Assembly (NCBI GenBank): GCA_018257865.1 | Contig: JAEUBA010000090.1 | Location: 62,001 to 126,000 of the forward strand | Reading direction: 5' to 3' | DNA length: 64,000 nt | Source: Stereocaulon alpinum | Taxonomy: Eukaryota; Ascomycota; Lecanoromycetes; Lecanorales; Stereocaulaceae | Shown: positions 56,855 through 64,000 of the stretch, in pieces | Layout of the letters: each line of letters starts with the position of its first letter | How positions within the stretch are numbered: the first letter of the stretch is position 1 | Position numbers and translations under genes: made by a program | The notes under the pieces: generated by a model | What the model was told of the DNA's origin: nothing | Databases searched by the model: none | Seen by the model: the letters and a program-made list of their open reading frames with translations, nothing else

Positions 56855-57634
56855 GGCTAGCATGTAAAGGCGCTTTTACACATTCCTTATTTACTTTAGG
56901 GAAACTTAGTCGCAGTATCCAAAGCATGTACTGATAAGCACATATCTATCACCTTCTGTACTCGTCATCCTCCACCGTCGAGTGTAAGGCGTTTTCACAT
57001 ATGAGTGGTCTCAGTCACCTAATAATAACCTAGACTAAATGGCTCAATACCCGAAGGCTAACAATCACAAGCTCGTAATGAAGGACAATATACTCATACG
57101 GCACCCCATGATCACCCGCGAAATCGACCCCGCGACAGCTGCCTTTCACGTTGTTCGGGGCTTCCTTCCGGGCGCTAAGCCCCGAAAGACACCCCTAAAG
57201 TAGGCATTTGTTGAGGTCTAAAAGACGCTAAGCCGGCATCGATGGGTTCTAGTCAATTACACCCGATCGTTCAAACAGTCCTCGGTACGTTGAGCTTGCT
57301 GGGATATAGCACGTCTACTCCTAAATACAACAGCTCTCATAAGATATAGCGTTCAATGGGCAGGCTTTGTACCTGCGCGTCCTTCTAAATTGACCACACT
57401 TGCAGCCTACGGTCTACTAGGATTACCTAGCTAAGAACATTGTGACACGCCAAGAGAATCAAGTAAAAAACCCCTAACAGGAAAATTATTGCTCCTAGAA
57501 GGGCCCCCCTCCCCCACAGCTTCCGCTCGCTGCGACTAAATCTCTCGTAGTACCTAGGCTGTGACTGAGAGCAGCTCGAGAAGGCAGATTGAGCTGCTGT
57601 TTGCCGCCAGGTCAACGTCTCCAAATAAACCCAT
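56855..57634. other. Convergent 3' intergenic region
   Basis: Lies between the permease (plus) and the zinc-cluster regulator (minus). It contains a GC-rich patch (57155-57240, GGGCGCTAAGCCCCG) of the type seen elsewhere in intergenic DNA. A 65-codon minus frame at 57427-57624 encodes a hydrophobic stretch but is not credible as a gene. Confidence 0.45.
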
Positions 57635-59351
57635 CTAGGCTGCCCTCAACAGCCTACACAGACTAGCCAGGTTGACTCGGAATCGTTGATCAAGATTCTC
57701 GAGTTCGTCTAGACAATTGTTCTGGTCCGTCTTCAAGGTCTGGAACGCAACAGAATGTTGAGTCTCCATAGTCAAGGATTGGTCCGAGTATTTCCCGCCG
57801 AAGCCACTTCGTGGATATGAAGATGTCGAACAGCGACTAGTGTGGTATTCAGGCTGACCAGTCTGCGCACATGGTTCCACGGGTGAAAGCCGCGCAGCTC
57901 CTTCGTGCATTGCTCGGTCAATCTGCCCGAAGATCGACGCAATACTCTGAATTGCACTGGAATTCGAAAATTTCACTGAGCTGTAAAGGCTGATGCTCGA
58001 TCCTGATCCGTTCGGAACGTCTGAGTGCACTGTCATTTGCTGACAGTGATGTAGTGTGGGTGCTATGAGGACATTGAACATATACACGAGATGATCATAG
58101 CAATCTCTTATCAGGGAGACCAACATACGGTCTCGAAGCGTTAGAGAAGGGCACATCTGGGACACAGGCATGGACGAACTCCATGTACGGTCCGGGCCTA
58201 GGTACTGCGTGGATCCGCTTTGCGCTGTGACACCAACGTCGAAGATGGTCCCGAGATTCCCTTTGGTAGGAAATTGTTGACGCACATCGCGGCCTTGCAG
58301 AATCTGGATGAATAGATCTGAAGCTTTGAACAAGCCGATGATCTCTGCTGTCGTCCAGATGTCACTGTTTTCTGTTGCGGCGTCTTTGGATGCTGGAGGC
58401 CAGGATTTGGACCATCTCTGTAGGCGGAACAAGAGTCTGATCAGTGGTTCGACTTGGTCGCTCCTCTCAGGGCGAACGACTGTCTGTTGATTTGAAGTGA
58501 ATGGGTTAATAGGGCCCTGCAGATCTGGAATCAGTGGGGGCTCAAGCTGTGCTATGTAGCTGGGAGCAGTAGCTGGCGAGTCCTTGGAACCCAAAAGGAA
58601 CGACCGCTGCGAGTCGGTTGGAATTACTGAACTGTTGAGGCTGGTTGGGAATCCCGGCAAGCTGTTCCGTGGGCGCGACACCGGATCATGGGAAGGAAAA
58701 GTAGGCGTATTTGGAAACTCCTCGTTGACATGAACAACATTGATACCACGATACTCGTCGGATGTGGGAATTTGGCCATCAATCGTCTGCTCATATGAAA
58801 GAATGGCGGCACCTGTTTACGATCAGTTTGAGCCTTTAAGGAATCGTTGTACACTCACTATTCAAGCTGCTTCGTGGGACTTGAGATAGCCAGTCTTGCT
58901 CAAGCGCCATCCGCAGCTCCATGCCATTATGATCGGGTAGCGGCGAGTCAGAGTTGCCCTGGCTAAGCGGTAACAACGATGAGGGTTTCGGTACATCCCC
59001 TTGAAAATTGTCGTGACTGGCTCTGTTCGGTAGGTACATATTACTGATCTCAGTATGCTCTTGCCGGCGCTGTCTGGGTCCACTACTCTTCCCTATCTTG
59101 TTGTTGTTCTGATGTGGATGCATATCGTGCATTCTCACCCTAGTCAAGCCGATCTCTGGATCAACATCATCGTATTTCGGCCTTCCCATCGGCCCCCGAG
59201 TCTTGTATCGGCAGGGAGTCTGCCTGCGGGTACATCTTCTGCAAGGTCCCAACCCTTGCTTTACGCACCTTATCTTGCTTCTGCTGCACTCGACGCATGC
59301 CTTGTTCACAAGTGGTATCGGTGATGAAGGCTTCATTCGATTTTCATCCAT
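57635..59351 (-). CDS. Zn2Cys6 transcription factor
   Basis: Fungal binuclear zinc-cluster regulator of 556 residues. Minus-strand exons 59351-58859 and 58812-57635; the 46-nt intron starts GTGAGT and ends AACAG, joining SSLN to SAAILSYEQ in frame. The zinc cluster, near residues 19-46, is CVECSRSKIRC followed by CRRCTRRQTPC, a C-x2-C-x6-C-x7-C-x2-C-x6-C pattern, and precedes a basic linker (YKTRGPMGRPKY). The middle is Ser/Pro/Gln-rich. The C-terminal half has helical segments (LIRDCYDHLVYMFNVLIAPT) and ends with a Leu-rich helix (LDELENLDQRFRVNLASL), as in aflatoxin-type cluster regulators. It has no MHR domain of the classical fungal-specific type that I could see. Targets are unknown; the adjacent convergent permease is a candidate. 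Confidence 0.88.
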
Positions 59352-60801
59352 GCTGAGATTTTTGTTGGAATAGAGATAAGATTGATGGAAAGTGGACTGG
59401 GCTAGATGCTGGAGTCAAGAAGTACATGCACACTTGATGATACTGATAGAGATTAGCGCCAATCTCACTCTATCATCCCACCTAGGACGGGTCCGATGTA
59501 TGGCTACGGAATAACATTTCATTTTGTGCCGCCAGAATGACCTTCTCACGTGGCATGGGGAGGTGGATATTCAATGGTCGTTGAGCTATTAGTGGCAACA
59601 CGACATGCAGGGAAACGGACAACTCGTGCACTTAGATCTTGCATTACATGTTTCAAATCAAATTTCCCGGGGTGCCACTGGGCCCACGTATCAGCCAGTA
59701 CCGCTCCGGTAATTTTTGGATACCGAAGCCTGAACACTTCTTGAGGAGGTAACCACTCCACACCAGAAGTCTCCACCGTCTAATCTCACAATACTAGAAG
59801 GGTTTTACCTGTAAAGCCTACTGTTTTTATTGATTGAGCCAAGCTCTCTGCAATCATCTAGATGAATGCGATACGGGTCAGAAACCCAAAATGCTGTGCA
59901 ATGCGGACTCCCGATGTGGGATCCACTCTGACTCCGTCATGACCAGGTTCGGGTTTCAGCAAATGTTTCAACATCTCCGAGCGATTTGGCACGATACAGC
60001 GCGATCGTTACTTTTGAAGTCAGTCGTGCAAACATCACGTTCTTTCCGGACTCTGCTAAAAGGATCTGACTTGCAAGATGGCGAAACTTACGACTGGCAT
60101 GGAGTGGTTGTGCTACCGACGCCTGCTATCAACCTTAGTGGGAAACGAGACTTACACGAGCAGTCTTCTCCGAGAACATCTTGTCGTTCCAATATAATAG
60201 CCCTTCGAATCAATCTGTACCACTAATTGCTGACCGATAACTTTCCTGCGAGAGACGAAAGATATTTTCGACTGCCACAACTTTCTATGCGTCAAATTGT
60301 TCCCTCCAATCGCAGGTTGATAGCTCAATTTTCACCACCTTGGATGCACACTAACATTCTTAAGCGCCGAGAGGGTAGCAGATGATGTTTCAAGATCTTC
60401 AATAAAGAAAGTTATGGACTGCAAAGGTAACTAGATGTGACATTCGTGACAGTCGTCTCATGTCATAGCAGCTTCAAGGATAGCTTACTGGACCTATTTC
60501 GCCGACATGGTGACGGAATTATTGGTTTCGAAAGAGCTGGACTCGAGGATTGACTAGAGAAGACACCCTAATTGACGAGAGACAGAACCAGACATTGCCA
60601 TTAGGGTACAGTCATTGCCTGAGCAGTGATCGGAGACATTCCGGGCATGAGTGAATGTGCACGATCAAATACAAGAGCTAGGATTCCATACATGCTAAGA
60701 AATGACTCTCAGCTACAGTACAAGACGAACAAGTACTGCCAGGGGGCACGAATAGGGTGAAATTTTCAGCACACGCTGCTCGTGAGTGGCCGGAAGCCTG
60801 C
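59352..60801. other. Intergenic region, about 1.45 kb
   Basis: No gene seen. The longest frame is 130 codons (59834-60226, plus) with no recognisable motif. It includes the promoter of the zinc-cluster regulator. Confidence 0.45.
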
Positions 60802-61623
60802 TCATGCTCCCATGCCGGCCACCAATCCACGATATCTTGAACACAAGTTGATAGTGTTCTCCATGACCGCCCCGAACTCCTCACCCGACATCTCAGCAAC
60901 ATCACTGAAGCCACACCGCTTGTAGACCTCTCTAAATCCCTCAGAGGATGCAAGTCCTGCTAACCCAAATTCAGGCCACGCAAGTGCCCAGAAATCTTGG
61001 AGCTCCCGTTTCCGAGCGGCTTGAATTGTGTTTCCAATGTAGACTTTCACCGTCTTCGTGAACAAGGACAGGTATCGATCCCTAACCACGATAGCTTTCT
61101 CACGTACACTATAAGGAAGGGTATTGATCTCTTCGGGGTTTCCTTTGATCATCTTCATCCAGATCGTGTCATCAACATAGAGAGTCCTCATAATATCCTT
61201 CTCAGACCAATCGGCTGCTTCCTTCATGACTTTTGCAAGCTTCTTGTCACTGTCGTACAATGTGACGCCACGCCAGTCTCGGTTTTGAATAGTCAGGACG
61301 ACTGCGCCATCATCGTTGATATCCCCAGTGACGCACGGAGGGTGTTGGCACTTATTAAAGACTTTCGATCCAATGTTGCCGACGAACACGGGGTTGCCAG
61401 GGAACTCTTGGCGCCGTAATCCGGGCTGAAGCATGAGGTTGTTGTGTAGAAGAATTGTGAGAGGCTTCTTCGTTTCTGGTAGGAAGGGGCTAACAAAACG
61501 ACTATCCTCTAGAGATGAAGCCGAATAGGGTGGAGGATCTTCCTTTGTAGGACGTGATTCCGGTGTAGGTAGAGCTAGATCTTTCTTGGTGTTGTCTGAG
61601 CCGAAAATGCTTGAGAATCTCAT
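60802..61623 (-). CDS. Hypothetical protein with N-terminal PPxY motif
   Basis: Intronless frame of 273 residues with normal coding composition; I do not recognise the family. The first 45 residues are Ser/Pro-rich and contain PPPYS, a PPxY motif of the kind bound by WW domains of Rsp5/Nedd4 ubiquitin ligases. The remaining sequence looks globular: LTILLHNNLMLQPGLRR, NPVFVGNIGSKVFNKC, VVLTIQNRDWRGVTLYD and a helical C-terminal half with FWALAWPEFGLAGLASSEGF. No signal peptide or membrane segment. It is flanked by long intergenic regions, so the context gives no hint of function. Confidence 0.65.
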   Translation of the reverse strand: MRFSSIFGSDNTKKDLALPTPESRPTKEDPPPYSASSLEDSRFVSPFLPETKKPLTILLHNNLMLQPGLRRQEFPGNPVFVGNIGSKVFNKCQHPPCVTGDINDDGAVVLTIQNRDWRGVTLYDSDKKLAKVMKEAADWSEKDIMRTLYVDDTIWMKMIKGNPEEINTLPYSVREKAIVVRDRYLSLFTKTVKVYIGNTIQAARKRELQDFWALAWPEFGLAGLASSEGFREVYKRCGFSDVAEMSGEEFGAVMENTINLCSRYRGLVAGMGA

Positions 61624-63051
61624 GTTGATCGAAATGTCGTAGTCTAAACAGATTATCGGTGCAGCTGCGAAGAACCAACGTGGTGCGAAAATTCAGAGAT
61701 TCCAGTCGCTTTTACACTGTCAGTGTAGAAAGTGTTGGTGGTGACGGTCCCAACAAAGAGATCTATTTTGACACTGCTTCCCGTCTTGTGACACCAACAG
61801 CCTCCTACCCTGATGCCGAGCGCCACTCTACATTTAGGTCCTATAGAACACACACACTTCAGCCTTCGCTCAATCGAACCTTGTTGCTCTGATCTCATTC
61901 GAGGCCTTTCGATGATCATACTGCAAGTTCTCAGTTAGACATAATCCTTGAATCTATATACAATCCATCCTCTGTACAAGCTTTCCTTTTAAACCGTGGC
62001 GCATAAGTCCGGTCCAAATTCTCGCTGCCAGAAGTGCGTACAACAATGATATATACAAACTATGCCGATGTTGGTCTGAAGTCCGCACCCAATTCCCGTA
62101 GGATGTTCAGTGTACGCCTTGGGACAGCTACAGGGGTCTCCACTTAGGTAGCGGAAAGCATTTGACGTGTGATGCTATGAAATAGTCAACAACTGAGTCA
62201 ATACAATGGTAGACACATCTAACAGACTGTTGCCAGCCTCGTTCCTATCACAGGACTTCAGCTTTTGCACAGTAATGATCCAAGCACTTTACTCTCCCAA
62301 ACCCCCGGGCTTGGGAGCTGAATGTGGTCTTGTCATTCATATCACATTCCACTGAATTGTAGCTCCAAGCTACTGGGAACGTGTTTCCACGACTATGCCG
62401 CAAGCAAGCATGAACAAGCACGCTGATAGAGGATTCTGTCGAGTCTAACGGTGTTTGGTAAGGCATTCTGCGGCCAAGCTGCCGTGATCTAATCGCTCGC
62501 GGTGTTTACAACTCTCGGCTGGTTCCACACGGTAAAGTAAGCTTTCTGTCAAGCTGCTGCAGGTACACAAGTCTCCGCTCCCGGATTCGAGTAAATTAAT
62601 GGTCCATGAGAGTCGAGCCAGCGTTGCCAAGACTGAAACCCGTGTTAACAACCGTTTTCGGATCACTAAACCCAGTCGTCTTGCATGTGAAGCAACCTCG
62701 GTTATGCAGACAAGCGAGTAACTCGTCGCCCAACCATATCGACTAGTCACGGTATAGGCAGGAGGAGCCCAGACCTAGCCAACCACCCGTTGAATAATCA
62801 TGAGATGCAGATGATGCTTGACTAAAAGTAGGAATATTACGCGTGTTCACCCCTTGTGGCTTGGCTAAAACCCTTGGCCATGGGCAGATTTCGGTACGAC
62901 ACTGACTGTCTGAGGGCTTGAAGAAGTACGCGAAAAAGTCTTCAATATATCAAAAAAGGTTCTAGCCGTGGTAGAAAGTCGTTTCTGTCTTGCAATATAG
63001 AACTGTTCAACTTGGCCTCTGAAGTCTGCTTTCTCCCTACCACATTTCACA
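61624..63051. other. Intergenic region, about 1.4 kb
   Basis: No gene seen. Minus-strand frames at 62248-62466 and 62445-62750 have no motifs. It separates the PPxY protein and the surface protein, which are divergent, so two promoters must lie here. Confidence 0.45.
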
Positions 63052-63835
63052 ATGTATTCTCTCACCGCACTCATTATTGCTACTACCCTTCTCTCTGCAT
63101 CTTTCTCAAGGACATTTCCCGACCACAAACGTACACTTGTAGCACCAGGGTATGCACCTCTAACTCCGTTGTAGTTGCAGATCTGCTTTTCTCTGGCTGA
63201 CATTTCCATCTGACAGGTCTAGCATTGTCAACCTCCGTATCGAAGGCGAAAGCAACACCATATACGAAGCTCCAATCTTTTCCGGCCCTCGTAACATCAC
63301 CACAGCTAGTGGCGGTACCCATCTATGCGACGGTACCAACCTTGCTGCCAACCCCACCCCAGGGAACACTTGCACTGATGCCCTTGATGCCGCGTCCAAA
63401 TTGGCCAAGTTCCCATACGACGGCACCTTCGACCAGAAGTTCGACGACTACTTCATTACCTCCATTTCCACTAGCACCGAAACCTCTACCATGTTCTGGG
63501 GCCTGCTCCTCAATTACCAATTCACACCTGTGGGCGGCTGTCAGCAAGCGGTGAAGCCTAGGGATCACATACTCTGGGCATTCGACGCTTTCAACAAGGT
63601 CTACTTCTTGAAGGTCACGCCAGATGAACTGGTAGCGAAGAAAGGGAGCACTCATACGGTGACCGTGACAGACGGCACAACTGGTGTACCGGTTCCCAAC
63701 GCGGTGATTGATGGAGTCACGACTGATGCAAGTGGAAAGGCGGCTTTGGTGTTTCGAAAGACTGGAGTCTTCGAGTACAAAGCTACCAGGTCTGACTCAT
63801 TGAGGTCAAACGCACTGTATGTGGCCGTTTTGTAG
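63052..63835 (+). CDS. Secreted surface protein, DUF4430-like
   Basis: Predicted secreted protein of 238 residues. Exons 63052-63149 and 63217-63835; the 67-nt intron starts GTATGC and ends TGACAG. The signal peptide is MYSLTALIIATTLLSASFS. Visible blocks: IVNLRIEGESNTIYEAP, ITTASGGTHLCDGTN, FDQKFDDYFITSIS, FWGLLLNYQFTPVGGCQQ and HILWAFDAFNKVYFLK, the pattern of fungal proteins annotated with DUF4430, which is related to ubiquitin-like or cobalamin-binding beta domains. The C-terminal 80 residues (THTVTVTDGTTGVPVPNA, TDASGKAALVFRKTGVFEYK) look like an Ig-like/CNA-type carbohydrate-active or adhesive domain. Location is likely the cell surface or medium; function is unknown. No GPI signal is seen. 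Confidence 0.82.
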
Positions 63836-64000
63836 ACAACTCGCTAAGTGAGATAAAGTGTACAAAAGTAGCTTTATTTTGGGCAACCGGTCCAGGGACA
63901 GGCCCCCTCGCAGGCCCCGTTTAAGCCTATTTAGGTAATAGTGTTACTATAGCTCAGTATAGCTGCGGGCGGTACGCGCTACCCGTAGTAGACAGCTTAG

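Noticed and set aside
1..64000. CRISPR arrays, rRNA or tRNA genes, bacterial-type operons
   Set aside because: None found; the intron-rich fungal gene structures make prokaryotic systems unlikely and no tRNA-like fold was recognised by eye.

Overview
The window looks like nuclear DNA of a filamentous ascomycete (Pezizomycotina, most likely a Dothideomycete). The genes have short introns of about 45-80 nt with fungal CTAAC-type branch sites. There are families typical of this group: a Zn2Cys6 regulator, an NB-ARC/TPR STAND protein, a GH76 mannanase, a SUR7 protein and a DUF6914-like protein. A 5.7-kb AT-rich block carries the signature of repeat-induced point mutation (RIP). No tRNA, rRNA, CRISPR or prokaryote-like operon was seen. 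The species cannot be named from the sequence alone.

Layout. 1-13.6 kb: SUR7/PalI-like membrane protein, an F-box-like/DUF7730-type protein, a decayed GNAT acetyltransferase, a five-exon predicted secreted or membrane protein of unknown function, an AusD-like methyltransferase, then a 2.5-kb gene-poor stretch. 13.6-28 kb: ATP-grasp protein, v-SNARE (Snc1 type), GPI-anchored GH76 mannanase, NB-ARC/TPR STAND protein, vacuolar amino-acid transporter (Avt3/4 type). 28.8-49.3 kb: the three dedicated methylcitrate-cycle enzymes, 2-methylcitrate dehydratase at 28.9 kb and a divergent pair of 2-methylcitrate synthase and 2-methylisocitrate lyase at 45.4-49.3 kb. Between them lie a SET-domain protein, a SnoaL/NTF2-like protein, about 3.8 kb without recognisable genes, a DUF6914-like gene with a premature stop, and the RIP-degraded inverted-repeat element. 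50-64 kb: Elf1/New1-type ABC-F ATPase, choline/amino-acid permease, Zn2Cys6 regulator, an unknown PPxY protein and a secreted DUF4430-like surface protein.

How the genes fit together. The clearest functional unit is propionyl-CoA detoxification: synthase, dehydratase and lyase convert propionyl-CoA plus oxaloacetate to pyruvate plus succinate in mitochondria. Synthase and lyase share a 455-bp divergent promoter. The rest are mostly single housekeeping or accessory genes. Intron structures were inferred by reading frame and splice consensus only. Three of about 27 inferred introns use GC donors. Coordinates of multi-exon genes run from start codon to stop codon.
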